Source of the DNA: Neocallimastix lanati (nom. inval.)
Lineage: Eukaryota > Neocallimastigomycota > Neocallimastigomycetes > Neocallimastigales > Neocallimastigaceae
Assembly: GCA_016946835.1 (NCBI GenBank)
Contig: JACVTC010000001.1
Span: forward strand, 3,512,501-3,572,500
Reading direction: 5' to 3'
DNA length: 60,000 bases
This document shows positions 1 through 19,399 of this stretch, piece by piece (within the stretch, counting starts at the first letter, position 1; every line of letters starts with the position of its first letter). Both the position numbers and the translations under genes were made by a program. Below the pieces are notes generated by a model. The model made no database searches. It was given only the letters and a program-made list of their open reading frames with translations, and was not told the DNA's origin.

Positions 1-559
1 TTTTATTGATATGATTAATTTCAATATTAGGATTAGTAACTAATATATTTAAGGCCTCCTTATTTTTTAAAGCATGGAAAAGGGCTGTTTCACCATTTTT
101 ATCTTCAATGTTCAAAAAGCTTTGGTAAGGATTCCTTAACAATTCTTGAACAACGAAAAATAAAGATGAATCACTGACAGCATACATTAAAGCAGTCATA
201 CCATTTTCATTATCTTGAGTTACTAGATTAATATTCATAGTTAAAAGCCATTTTAATGCATATTTGTTAGCTTTCTGACATGCTTTTATTAAAATATCAC
301 TTTCTCTAAAGCGACCAAGAACCCTTGAAAAACAAGGATGTAATAAAACATCTTCAATTAAACTAAATATTTTTTTGGAATTTGCTTGAAGAATAACAGA
401 ACTTAATTTGGTAATAAAACCTTCAAGAATCTCTGGTTCACCATTTTCACCTAAATTGGATTTAATTATTTCTTTATTATTTTCAATTTCTTTAAGACAT
501 TTACTATTTTTATTTTTTAAATTTTCAAAAAGTTTAATTTCAAAAGTTTCGTAATTCAT
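1..559 (-). CDS. Ankyrin-repeat protein, N-terminal part (runs off the window)
   Basis: The reading frame is open on the minus strand from the ATG at 557-559 to the window edge, 186 codons with no stop. The N-terminus (MNYETFEIKLFENL) is a Lys/Asn-rich helical region. From about residue 95 there are ankyrin-like units: helix pairs followed by loops of the form D-x-N-G-x-T-A-L (near residues 115-125, DNENGMTALMYA) and DKNGETALFHA (near 155). Ankyrin proteins bind other proteins and form large families in anaerobic fungi; the partner cannot be told here. The region upstream of the ATG is T-rich and AT-only. Length and C-terminus are unknown because the gene continues outside. The ankyrin call is fairly safe; any specific role would be a guess. 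Confidence 0.8.
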   Translation of the reverse strand, partial: MNYETFEIKLFENLKNKNSKCLKEIENNKEIIKSNLGENGEPEILEGFITKLSSVILQANSKKIFSLIEDVLLHPCFSRVLGRFRESDILIKACQKANKYALKWLLTMNINLVTQDNENGMTALMYAVSDSSLFFVVQELLRNPYQSFLNIEDKNGETALFHALKNKEALNILVTNPNIEINHINK

Positions 560-2464
560 TTTTGTATTCGTTTAATTTTATTTTTATTTTATTTTATTTT
601 TTTTAATTAATGTAAAGTATTTTACTAAATTTTAATTAATTTATTATTTGCTATTGTATTTTGTTTAGTTTAATTTTTTTTTTTATTTATTTACTTAAAT
701 CTTTAAAGTATTTTTTTTTATTGTTATTCAAGTATTGATATTGTTTTATATATAAAATAATAATTCAATTATTTTCTTTATATTTGTTTTTATAATGTTT
801 ATTTAATTTTTTATTTTTTGAGTTTTAGTTTTTTATAATATTTATTTAATTTTTATTTTGAGTTTTAATTTTTTAAAGTTTTTCAAAAAGAAAAAAAAAA
901 TTTTTTTAAATTATTTATAAAATATATTTATATATTTATTGTATTTTTAATTTTTGTTGGTTCAATTTTTATATATTTTGTTTTTTAAAAAAAAAAAATA
1001 AGAAAAACAATTATCAGAGATATAAAAATAAATAAATAAATAATAAATAAATAAAATAAATAAATAAAATAAGTAGATAAATAATTATAAACATAAATTA
1101 TTATTAAAAACAATATAACCAATAAATTAAAAATATAAATTATTATTAATTATGATCAAACCAATCAATTAAATGAAATACTCTATTTGATGTTGTAATA
1201 CTTGAAAATATCATATTAAATAAATACTTTAATCCTTAAAAATTTTATTTATACTAAATTATTGATATAGGCTTCAGATAATATTGATTTATCTACACAT
1301 GTGAAAAAGTACAAAGTTCAGGTTCGGCTCTTTTAAGGTTTATTCTTTATTTGGGGGATATAATTTATATGTTTTATAAAAATAATTTTATTTAAATTTT
1401 ATTTATTTAGAAGAATTACATTTGCTTATCATTATTAAAAATGTAAACTAACCTTTATTTCCTAAAATTAATATTTATTTTCATATTTTGATCTCAAGAA
1501 TTACACTAATCTACTATTTCTTATTTTTGGACAAAGAAATAAAACTATTTCTAAATATTTTTCTCTTTTATAATTATTTTACTATAATAAAGTTTTCCTA
1601 TATTAATTTACTTTTATTAATGTTTAAATTAAATAATAAAAATATATAAAATTAATTTCAAATATAATACAATAAAAACTAGATTAATACATAAATTTAT
1701 GCTTTTACTACATTTCTTAATTAACATAAATTTATTATTAATTAGAGTTTTTATTTCTATTTCATATCACATGGTTTTGAACATATTTCCTGTATGTTTA
1801 TTTTAATAATTGAAGACTATATCATATAAAATTTTATTTATACTAAATTGAATTAAATTGAATAAAAAGTTTTATATTCTAATATAAAAAAAAAAAAAAA
1901 AAAAACTATTTTACTTTATGCTTAAATAGTCTAAATTAAAATCATAGAATATTAAAAAAAAAATATTGAATAGAATATTTTTTGGCAGTTAATATTTAAA
2001 AAAATTTTTTTTTATATATAAAAATTTTACAAATAAAATTATTTAATTATTTAATATTTACTATTTTGTTAAAGTTTTGAGTTAATTTGTTCTTAACGAT
2101 TAGGTCAAGATGCCAAATTATAGTAATTAATAATTTAAATTTACTCTAAGTTTGATATTGATAATATAAAATAAGATAATAATATAAATATTTAATATAA
2201 ATAAAATATAAGAATCTAATATAGCTAAATATTATATTTTATAATTAAAATATAATATGTAAAGATTTTGATAATAAATTAATATAAAAATTAATTTAAT
2301 ATGACAATCACGTGTTTACTTTATTTAATGTATATTAATTTCAATATGTTAATAATATTTAGTCAATTAGTTGGCCTAGACTGATTCCTAAATATTTTAA
2401 TAAAGAAATTTTAATATAGTTAATTTAATAATAATTATTATATATTATTATTCATTAATATTGA
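560..2464. other. AT-rich intergenic DNA
   Basis: No credible gene. The stretch is almost pure A/T with poly(A) and poly(T) runs (for example near 1890) and short (aaat)n stretches near 1020-1080. A slightly GC-richer patch at 1265-1345 shows no open frame. It probably includes the promoter of the ankyrin gene at its left end. Confidence 0.6.
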
Positions 2465-2536
2465 AATTCAAATAACTAAATTATTGAAATTGAAATTGAA
2501 ATTGAATTAAATGGAAATTCAGTTATTATCTTAACA
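2465..2536. repeat. 72-bp direct repeat, left copy
   Basis: This matches 5072-5143 in the same orientation with a single mismatch over 72 bp. The core is a short array of attgaaattgaa units. In the right copy the core is bounded by perfect inverted 12-mers (aataactgaatt and aattcagttatt); here one of these carries the mismatch. The two copies lie either side of a 2.5-kb segment that contains the orphan ORF 4149-5063. It may be a small MITE-like element, or the terminal repeats of an unrecognised element. Confidence 0.75.
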
Positions 2537-2584
2537 ATGCCCTTCCACAAAAATCGGATTCCAGACGATTTGTGTAACATTGTT
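2533..2584. repeat. Imperfect hairpin next to the 72-bp repeat
   Basis: AACAATG (2533-2539) pairs with CATTGTT (2578-2584). An inner arm CACAAAAATCG (2546-2556) pairs, with a small bulge, with CGATTTGTG (2566-2574). The right copy of the 72-bp repeat lacks this extension. It could be a foldback element or an RNA structure; no function can be assigned. Confidence 0.45.
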
Positions 2585-3740
2585 AAAAAAATTAAAAATT
2601 TTTTAAAGTAAATAAGGAATTAAAAGGTCACTTGAATCCTTTGGAGAAGACCTTTTAAGTGACAATTTCATAAAATTTGAAATTTGTTAAAATTTATTAA
2701 AATTAAAATTTTATTATAAAATTCAATAGTTTTAAACATGTTGGTACCAATTTTAATATATATTCCCTTGTAAATTTTTGAAATTGAAATTTTGAAATTT
2801 AATAGAAATTAACATTTCAATTTTTACCATTAACTATGAAATTTTTGAAAATTTTAAAAATATGGTAAATAATAAATATATTAAAATATAAAATTAATAT
2901 TAAATCGTTGAATATATAATTTTTATTAAATTTTGAAATTTCGTAATGTGAAATTTTTAAATGTCGAAATTTGAAATTTTAAAATTTATAATTTCTAATT
3001 TTCTAAATTTTGAAATTGTAATTGAAAATTTTATCAATTTAATTATTGAATATATTTTATCAATATAACTTATTGAATATATTATAATATTCAATTTTAT
3101 CAATTTAATTATTGAATATATTTTATCAATATAACTTATTGAATATATTATAATATTCAATTTAATATATTATAAACGTTAATAATTATGAAAGCGTCCT
3201 TATCATAATTATCATTTTAATACAAAATAATACTATAAGAAAAGCGTCCTTCTCTATATAATATTAGATCAGTTCCAATAAGATATTATTGAATTTTGAA
3301 TTATAAGTACAATAGAATGGACCACCTTTCGAAATATTTTTAGTGACCACCATTTGGATTCATATATTCATAATTATTGACCTGCGACTTGAATGAATGG
3401 ATTGTGAACGAACGAATATTTATTACGTTATGCCTTTTCATTATTGTTCTGTTATTAATAAAAATTTAAAATTTGACATAATCTATTGGGAAATGTTGAG
3501 AATGTTGAGATTGTAAATTATACTTTATTATTAAATTTTAACTAGTATTAATTTTAACTATATAAATTTAAAGTTTTAATTATAACTCTTGTAGAGAATA
3601 TTTTAATTATAACTCTTGTAAAAATATTATTAAGTGTAAAAGAAGGGAAAAGTTGATTATTTTCAACTGGTTAATTATCATATAATTAAGGGTTTTGAAT
3701 TCAAAGAAAAATTGTTAATTCCAAATATTAATTCCTACTG

Positions 3741-3776
<36 letters not shown>

Positions 3777-4148
3777 GAATTGTTTTTGTATTTATTGTAA
3801 TTAAATATATAATTTTATTAAATATAACTGTTCATTTTTTTTTTTTTTTTAATATTTAAATATTAAATTATAAAATTGTACATATTTACGATTGCTCGAA
3901 GTATAATTTTGTTTATTAATATTTTTTTTTGAATAATTTATAATTATTACTTTTGAAATACAATATTTAAAGTGAATAAAATTTACTTAAACTTCTAATA
4001 TAGAAATTGAAAATTGACTTTAATAAATCGATATAAAGTTCCATTAAATTGTGAAAATATTTTAATTAAAAGCTAGACATGAGGATTATGAGAATAAGAG
4101 TAGTACAGTGCAGTATAAGTAGTGTTTAATTAATAAATTAATTATTAT
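2585..4148. other. AT-rich intergenic DNA with a 66-bp tandem duplication
   Basis: No supported gene. Positions 3031-3162 hold two head-to-tail copies of a 66-bp unit, so the small open frame across them translates as a 22-residue repeat and is an artefact. An 11-bp motif (aaagcgtcctt) occurs twice near 3190 and 3241. A 30-base poly(T) run ends near 3770. The slightly GC-richer patch 3180-3480 shows no coding signature. Confidence 0.6.
3031..3162. repeat. 66-bp tandem repeat, two copies
   Basis: The unit beginning ttatcaatttaattattgaa at 3031 recurs at 3097, giving a period of 66 bp and essentially identical copies. The sequence is AT-only with internal dyads (attgaatata / tatattcaat). Confidence 0.8.
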
Positions 4149-5063
4149 TTAGTGAAATTCATATGTTATATAATTCTTATTCTCATGATAGGGAGGAGAG
4201 AAGTCTGATTCATGAGAATGTGCCTTTATCTTTCTCATTTTGGACTTGGAAGTGATGTTATTTAAGACAAAAGAAATTAATACTGCAACTGTTTTACTAT
4301 TATAAATTTTATAAATGTGTTTTGAGGTACTTGTTCCTAGTTTTGGTTTAACCTTGGTAACACTAATGTTACTCTTATATGTTAAATTTTTACCTTGATT
4401 TAGGTTATGCTTAACTTTCAATTTATTATTAACCTTCTTGATTATATTTATTTTAGAATATTTATTATATTTGTTTGTTATTTCTTTATTATTTTCATTA
4501 ATATTTAATTGATTGTTACAAGTGAAATAAACTTGATTTTTACTAGTAATTTCATTATTGAAAGATTGATTTTCTTTTATGGGTTGATTTTTTATAGAAT
4601 TAATATTATTCCTCGAATTTTCGGAAGTCTTGATTTGGATAGATTCTTTATTAATGTTCTTATCTTTATTAATCACATTAATTCTATTATCAGAGTTTCC
4701 TTTTGATTTTCTATAACCTATTTTAGGATCTAAATATTTGAAGGACCTATTTAGCTTAATACAATGTAACGAATTAGTTTTATTTTGTAGAAGTATTTTA
4801 TTGATTTGATCTAAGACATTCTGAGCAGTATTCATATCTATAGAACGATTTTCTATTAACTTTAGGACTTTAGACCTAAGGGCGCAAGCCTGTTTTTGGG
4901 CTTTAATAATTATTGATAACTGAGCATTAACCTCCTTTGTAACGTTATTAACAAACCCATTGTATTCTTCAATAGAAACGTAATCTTTCTTTATTTCTTT
5001 TAGTTTCTTTGTATCATCTAATATGAATGATACAGTAGTAGCGTTACTAATTATTTTAGACAT
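4149..5063 (-). CDS. Orphan Lys/Asn-rich protein, 304 aa
   Basis: An open frame runs from the ATG at 5061-5063 (MSKIISNATT) to a stop at 4149. The frame extends five codons further upstream only by using TTG, so the internal ATG is preferred. Residues 1-95 look alpha-helical and amphipathic. Residues 100-230 are Lys/Asn/Ile-rich low complexity. The C-terminus is His/Tyr-containing. There are no membrane segments and no zinc knuckle. I do not recognise a family. The start codon lies only 8 bp from the right copy of the 72-bp repeat, so the ORF may belong to a mobile element, for example as a gag-like or accessory protein. A decaying single-copy gene is the alternative. An ORF this long in such AT-rich DNA is unlikely by chance. 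Confidence 0.5.
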   Translation of the reverse strand: MSKIISNATTVSFILDDTKKLKEIKKDYVSIEEYNGFVNNVTKEVNAQLSIIIKAQKQACALRSKVLKLIENRSIDMNTAQNVLDQINKILLQNKTNSLHCIKLNRSFKYLDPKIGYRKSKGNSDNRINVINKDKNINKESIQIKTSENSRNNINSIKNQPIKENQSFNNEITSKNQVYFTCNNQLNINENNKEITNKYNKYSKINIIKKVNNKLKVKHNLNQGKNLTYKSNISVTKVKPKLGTSTSKHIYKIYNSKTVAVLISFVLNNITSKSKMRKIKAHSHESDFSPPYHENKNYITYEFH

Positions 5064-5071
5064 CTTGAGGC

Positions 5072-5143
5072 AATTCAAATAACTGAATTATTGAAATTGA
5101 AATTGAAATTGAATTAAATGGAAATTCAGTTATTATCTTAACA
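5072..5143. repeat. 72-bp direct repeat, right copy
   Basis: Second copy of the repeat at 2465-2536, in the same orientation. Its core is flanked by perfect inverted 12-mers, aataactgaatt and aattcagttatt. It abuts the start of the orphan ORF on the minus strand, so it would lie in that gene's 5' leader or promoter. Confidence 0.75.
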
Positions 5144-5209
5144 TATTTATTATTTATTATTAAGTATATATGCGCAAACCTTTTTATTTGATGTTAACTT
5201 TATATTAAT

Positions 5210-5284
5210 GCCATGTTGGTCCAGTCGGTTAGGACGATACAGGTTACTGTAGAGGGTGGGGTTTGAATCCTCGGAATGGCACCA
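5210..5284 (+). tRNA. Degenerate tRNA-like sequence with encoded CCA (tRNA pseudogene or SINE head)
   Basis: The acceptor 5' strand GCCATGT pairs mostly with the 3' strand GAATGGC. The D-arm is GTCC-AGTCGGTTA-GGAC. The T-arm is TGGGG-TTTGAAT-CCTCG, including a good B-box (GGTTTGAATCC), and it is followed by A-CCA. The anticodon arm is damaged: about two bases are missing and only TACAG/CTGTA with a four-base loop can form, so no anticodon can be read. Nuclear tRNA genes do not encode CCA, so its presence suggests a reverse-transcribed mature tRNA or the head of a tRNA-derived SINE. A short hairpin (atatca...tgatat) follows at about 5294-5317. Confidence 0.5.
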
Positions 5285-6021
5285 AATAATCGGATATCAT
5301 GAGACCACATGTGATATTCATACTTTCCCTCTGATATGCGGGACTTTTATGTGCTACTAATTTTTAATAGTATCTTTATATTTAATTAACCTTTATTAAT
5401 ATATTTTAATTTATAAAACCAAATTAACCAAGGGTCTTCTCTAAATTACAATGAAGAGTAGTTATTAGAAATATTTATAATAATTTAATAAATATTAATA
5501 ATAAATATACATTTAAAATATATTATATCGGAGTATAGTATAATATATAATACATATATATTAAAATAATAAATATAATAAATATAACTATATAATTCTT
5601 AAAATGAAAATAAGAATAATAAAGTTAAATATATATGAATATAATTATATAATAAATATGAATATAATAAATAATATCAACTATATATATATTTAATTTT
5701 AATTAAAATAACTAAAACTATTTCATTATATTATAATATATAGAAGTATTATGTGTTTTTAATATAAACTTTAAAATAAATATGAATAGTTAAGTTATAT
5801 ATATAATAATATTCTTATTATATATATTTAGAAGAAATAACTATTTAATTTAATATATTTAATATATTTCATATTATAATGAATAATATATATATATATA
5901 AATATTGAATAATATATGAATAAGGAATTATTTCAAATATTATTATTGACAAAAGAGATATAAATTTAATAATTATTATTAAATATACAAATATGTTGCT
6001 ACACATATTTGTTTTATATCA
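5285..6021. other. AT-rich intergenic DNA
   Basis: No gene seen. The first ~80 bp after the tRNA-like element are slightly GC-richer and may be its body if it is a SINE. The rest is A/T with (at)n stretches. Confidence 0.5.
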
Positions 6022-6279
6022 CCTCAAATGATTATTTCACCCAACCCTGATACTACGCTTTGAATTGAAGCATAGACCTTGATGATTGTAAAATTTCCAA
6101 TCGCCAATGATTACACCCACTAGGGAGGAGTTAATGATTCCGTTCTGATGCTCGTGGTCAATAGAGATATATGTAGGAACGTTAGGAATGCATCTCCGGG
6201 CAGTGTGTAACGACGATTGAGAGCGGCGAAGCTGTTACAGTATGCCAATAACTCATCACCTTACAGTTAATTAATAACT

Positions 6280-6282
<3 letters not shown>
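6022..6282 (+). repeat. 261-bp dispersed repeat, copy 1
   Basis: The whole block recurs as its reverse complement at 47518-47778, with the same length and only a handful of substitutions. It is strikingly GC-rich for this window and has no open reading frame. The right end is a palindrome-like motif (acagttaattaataactgta) followed here by a (tta)n microsatellite. It could be a SINE, a solo terminal repeat or a structured non-coding RNA gene; the sequence alone does not decide. Confidence 0.8.
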
Positions 6283-6326
<44 letters not shown>

Positions 6327-8324
6327 GATATATATATTTTTTTTACAATTTGCATTATTATACATATTTTGATGTTTCACTAATCAAAACTGATTCCAGG
6401 TTTTATTTAATTTTTAATTAACGAGGAAAATATTTTTCATTTTATTTCATTATATTTTTTTAACAGTATAGGTAATATCCTAATGGTCAACTTCAACATA
6501 TAAGTATTTTTATATGTTGAAATCATTACTAATATATTTTAATATGAACATAAATTTAATTCCAGTATGTTCTTGAATTGTATTTATTTCTATAAATATA
6601 ATAGAAGATGAAATTATTAACATTAAAATTGTCTTTAACAAATTGATCTGGATTTTTTTAATAATATTATAAGGAAAAATATCTCTTGTATCGAAAAGAA
6701 AATGAATAAATTGTTCTGTTAAGCTATTATTAATATTTTTTTCAGAATAATTTTTTAATAAAGGAAAAGTCATAAAAATCATATGTGCTAATTGTTAATA
6801 GAGGGTCATAAAATTTCATTATTATTTTTCATGAAGAAATAACATTTAAATGTAGTTAAAAAGACACAATATAAGTACTGAAAGAATGTACTGCAATAGT
6901 AATTTTCAATTGATCACCACCATAGAGTTAAATTATTGGAAAACATAATTTAACAATATTATTTCTTAAATATATAATATTGAATAAGATATTAATAAAA
7001 ATATAATGGTAATTATAATAAAATAATATATAAATGATATTTAATTATAAATAATCTTAATTTTTTTAAACCGCATAATTGTTTAAAAATATTAAGATTT
7101 GATGATCTTTTCATTTGTTAATATTTTTTTTATTATTTTTTTCTAAATTGCAATATGCATGATTTTTAAATTCATCACATTCTCGTAGTTTTTTTTTTTT
7201 TTTTTTCTTTAAAAAAAATTAAATTAATATTTATATAATTAAATTTAATTCGATTTCATTTAATTAAAATTTTTATATATAGATATAAAAAAAAATAATA
7301 ATTAATAATTTTTATATTACATAAAATAAATTAAGCTTATTCTCTTATAGAATATTAATTACCCTCAAAAATTTAATAAAAATATTTAAACAATTATAAA
7401 ATGTATATATAATAAATATATTAATATCTACAATTATAAATATATATTTATAATTTTTTAACTATTTCTATTTTGATATAGTGCATTTTTAATATCAATA
7501 TTATAAAAATTTAAATAATATTTATTATTATAAATATAATTATACTTTGTAAATATTTTGAATAAAGTTTTAATTTGTAAATATTTAATTAAATATTTAC
7601 AAATTAAAACTTTATTCATAAAAAAAATTTTTTTTTAATTAAAATTTTTTTAATTTACTTCTATGAAGTACAATTTGGATATTTTTTTTTAATTATGCTA
7701 TAGATCTTAATTATATAGAATAAGACTTTCAATAAAAATTATTTTTTTATTATATTATCATTAGAGTCACAGTTATCTTCATATTAAAAATAATTCATTA
7801 TGGTATTTTGATAAAGAAAATGACAATTAATTAAATTAATTAAATATAAAAGTTTAGTTTTTTCCTTTTTTCCTTTTTTTTTTTTTTTATAATTATTTAT
7901 TTATAAAATTTAATTATACTAATTGAAATTATTTTTTATTTTAAAAAAAGTTATATAGTTAATTTCATATACTACTCTATTTATTGGTAAGTACCAAAAG
8001 AATTATATAAAAATAAAAGAATTTTGATTTTAAAGACAATTTATTAATTTTAATAAATGTATTTATTTTTTAATTAATAAATTTATTAAATATAAAATAT
8101 AGAAAGTAGAAAAAATAAGGAATTTTTATTCACATAATGTTTATTAAAAATTATTTAAAGTAAGTAAGGATGTATTATATTAAATAATCAAATTAATTAA
8201 TAATAATAAATAATCTTTAACAACTAGATAAATAAATAGACGAAATAAATTAATATAAAAAAATAATTAAACAATAATGATTAAGGATTACTAAAGTATT
8301 TTTTTTATTTAAAAATCATATAAA
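6283..8324. other. AT-rich intergenic DNA with (tta)n
   Basis: It opens with a (tta)n microsatellite to about 6325. A 90-codon minus-strand frame at 6510-6782 may be a remnant of a gene, but I cannot assign it. The rest is A/T-only with inverted AT segments, for example around 7555-7615, where tttgtaaatatttaatt meets aattaaatatttacaaa. Nothing else is supported. Confidence 0.5.
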
Positions 8325-17363
<9,039 letters not shown>

Positions 17364-17387
17364 TAAATAAGTGAAATATTAAAATTA

Positions 17388-18965
17388 ATGAAGATTATCA
17401 ATATAATTTTGATTAATATTTTTCAATATATTTTTTTAAAAAATATAAATTTATTATATATTAATATTAATTTTATGGAACTAATAACAAATGCTTCAAT
17501 TAAAGAACTAACAACCACAACCACAACCACAACTACAACATCATCACCATCACCAACCACAACCACAACCACAACTACAACACTATCACCAACCACAACC
17601 ACAACCACAACCACAACATCATCACCATCACCATCACCAACTACAACCACAACCACAACTACAACACCATCACCATCACCAACTACAACTACAACTACAA
17701 CTACAACCACAACACCATCACCAACTACAACTACAACTACAACCACAACACCATCACCAACTACAACTACAACTACAACCACAACACCATCACCAACTAC
17801 AACTACAACTACAACCACAACAACACCATCACCAACTACAACTACAACTACAACAACATCATCATCAACTACAACTACAACTACAACTACAACAACATCA
17901 TCATCAACTACAACTACAACTACAACTACGACAACATCATCATCAACTACAACTACAACTACAACTACAACTACAACTACAACTACAACTACAACTACAA
18001 CAACACCATCACCAACTACAACTACAACTACAACCACAACTACAACTACAACTACGGTAATTACTACTTCTACTTCTACTACTTCTAGTAATGATCAATG
18101 TGGTAATGGTATTGGAAAATGTAGTGAAGGTTACTGTTGCAGTAAATATGGATGGTGTGGAAAGACTGATAAATATTGTAATATTGACCGTGGTTGTCAA
18201 TTAAATTATGGAATATGTAAATCTAATTCTGGAAATATTATTACTGAGAGTAACGATCAAAATGAAATTTCTAAGAATGATCAATGTGGTAAAGGCTTAG
18301 GAAAATGTAAGGAAGGTTACTGTTGCAGTAAATATGGATGGTGTGGAAAGACTGATAAATATTGTAACATTGACCGTGGTTGTCAATTAAATTATGGCAT
18401 ATGTAAGTCTAATTCTGGAAATATTATTACTGAAAATAATGATCAAAATGAAATTTCTAAGAATGATCAATGTGGTAAAGGTTTAGGAAAATGTAAGGAA
18501 GGTTACTGTTGCAGTAAATATGGTTGGTGTGGAAAGACTGATAAATATTGTAATATTGACCGCGGTTGTCAATTAAAATATGGCATATGTAAATCTAATT
18601 CTGGAAATATTATTAATGAGAGTAACGATCAAAATGAAATTTCTAAGAATGATCAATGTGGTAAAGGTTTAGGAAGATGTAAGGAAGGTTATTGTTGTAG
18701 TAAATATGGATGGTGTGGTAAGGCCAAGAAATATTGTGATATTGACCAAGGTTGCCAAATGAAGTATGGAATATGCTTCAATTACAATAACGAGAAATCT
18801 AATGAAGAAAGTAATAATTTAAAATCTGATTCTTCAAGATGTGGTATGGCATTTGGTTCTTGTAAATCTGGTTACTGTTGTAGTAAATATGGATGGTGTG
18901 GAAAAAGTAGTGCATACTGTAGTAAAGATGAAGGATGCCAATCTCAATTTGGTCATTGCTGGTAA
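17388..18965 (+). CDS. Thr-rich secreted protein with five hevein-like chitin-binding modules (CBM18)
   Basis: 525 codons with a hydrophobic N-terminus (about residues 1-36) that could be a signal peptide. Residues 43-230 are almost pure Thr with Ser-Pro breaks, a likely O-glycosylated stalk. Five hevein-type domains (Chitin_bind_1, CBM18) follow, with first cysteines at residues 238, 300, 362, 424 and 485. Each has the eight-Cys pattern and the SKYGWCG binding motif; the first four repeat every 62 aa, joined by Ser/Asn-rich linkers. CBM18 binds chitin or GlcNAc oligomers, so a cell-wall or surface role is likely. There is no catalytic domain. The ATG lies 24 bp after the microexon gene's stop, too close for an ordinary promoter. 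An acceptor at 17504-17505, with an actaataac branch-like motif upstream, would fuse it in frame to that gene (~761 aa in total). The start is therefore uncertain; the domain call is firm. Confidence 0.9.
   Translation: MKIINIILINIFQYIFLKNINLLYININFMELITNASIKELTTTTTTTTTTSSPSPTTTTTTTTTLSPTTTTTTTTTSSPSPSPTTTTTTTTTPSPSPTTTTTTTTTTTPSPTTTTTTTTTPSPTTTTTTTTTPSPTTTTTTTTTTPSPTTTTTTTTSSSTTTTTTTTTTSSSTTTTTTTTTTSSSTTTTTTTTTTTTTTTTTTTTPSPTTTTTTTTTTTTTTVITTSTSTTSSNDQCGNGIGKCSEGYCCSKYGWCGKTDKYCNIDRGCQLNYGICKSNSGNIITESNDQNEISKNDQCGKGLGKCKEGYCCSKYGWCGKTDKYCNIDRGCQLNYGICKSNSGNIITENNDQNEISKNDQCGKGLGKCKEGYCCSKYGWCGKTDKYCNIDRGCQLKYGICKSNSGNIINESNDQNEISKNDQCGKGLGRCKEGYCCSKYGWCGKAKKYCDIDQGCQMKYGICFNYNNEKSNEESNNLKSDSSRCGMAFGSCKSGYCCSKYGWCGKSSAYCSKDEGCQSQFGHCW
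17511..18056 (+). repeat. Thr-codon minisatellite (aca/act/acc)n
   Basis: A near-perfect trinucleotide-derived tract encoding poly-Thr, with repeated cca-tca-cca (Pro-Ser-Pro) or tca-tca-tca interruptions spaced about 30-45 bp apart. The poly-Val frame on the other strand is an artefact. Such tracts expand and contract by slippage and are typical of stalk regions in anaerobic-fungal surface proteins. Confidence 0.85.
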
Positions 18966-18984
18966 AAGTTTTAAGTAATAAAGA

Positions 18985-19021
<37 letters not shown>

Positions 19022-19399
19022 TATATATATATATATATATATATATTAAGTATCATTATTTTATATTAAAAACTATAATTAATTATAATGGTTAATTTTC
19101 TATTAAAAAAAAAAAAAAAACAAAAATCTATTATTAATTTTTATTTAAATATATATTATATTTTTAATAAAAATACTTTATATATAATAATAATTATAAT
19201 AATTATATATTAAATAAATATTATATATAAATATATAAAATAAAAAAAAAATTTTTTTTATTGCTATTACAATTTGAAAATTTTCAGTGTTTTAATAATT
19301 TTGTTTTATTTTTTATTTTCTATTCATTTGAATTGGAAATATAATGAAAGTTATTTTTAAATTAATATACTAATTAAAAATGTCCCGGATATTATCTAT
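18966..19399. other. AT-rich 3' flank with poly(A) and (at)n
   Basis: Immediately after the CBM18 stop come a ~30-base A run, an (at)n microsatellite (19019-19046) and further A/T sequence. No gene is seen. Confidence 0.6.

Noticed and set aside
6022-6282. Hammerhead ribozyme in the 261-bp repeat
   Set aside because: The sequence has CTGATGC rather than the CTGATGA core, and no GAAA/UH partner at the right spacing.
17423-18037. Poly-Val/Asp/Gly open frame opposite the hevein gene
   Set aside because: Antisense shadow of the Thr-codon minisatellite.
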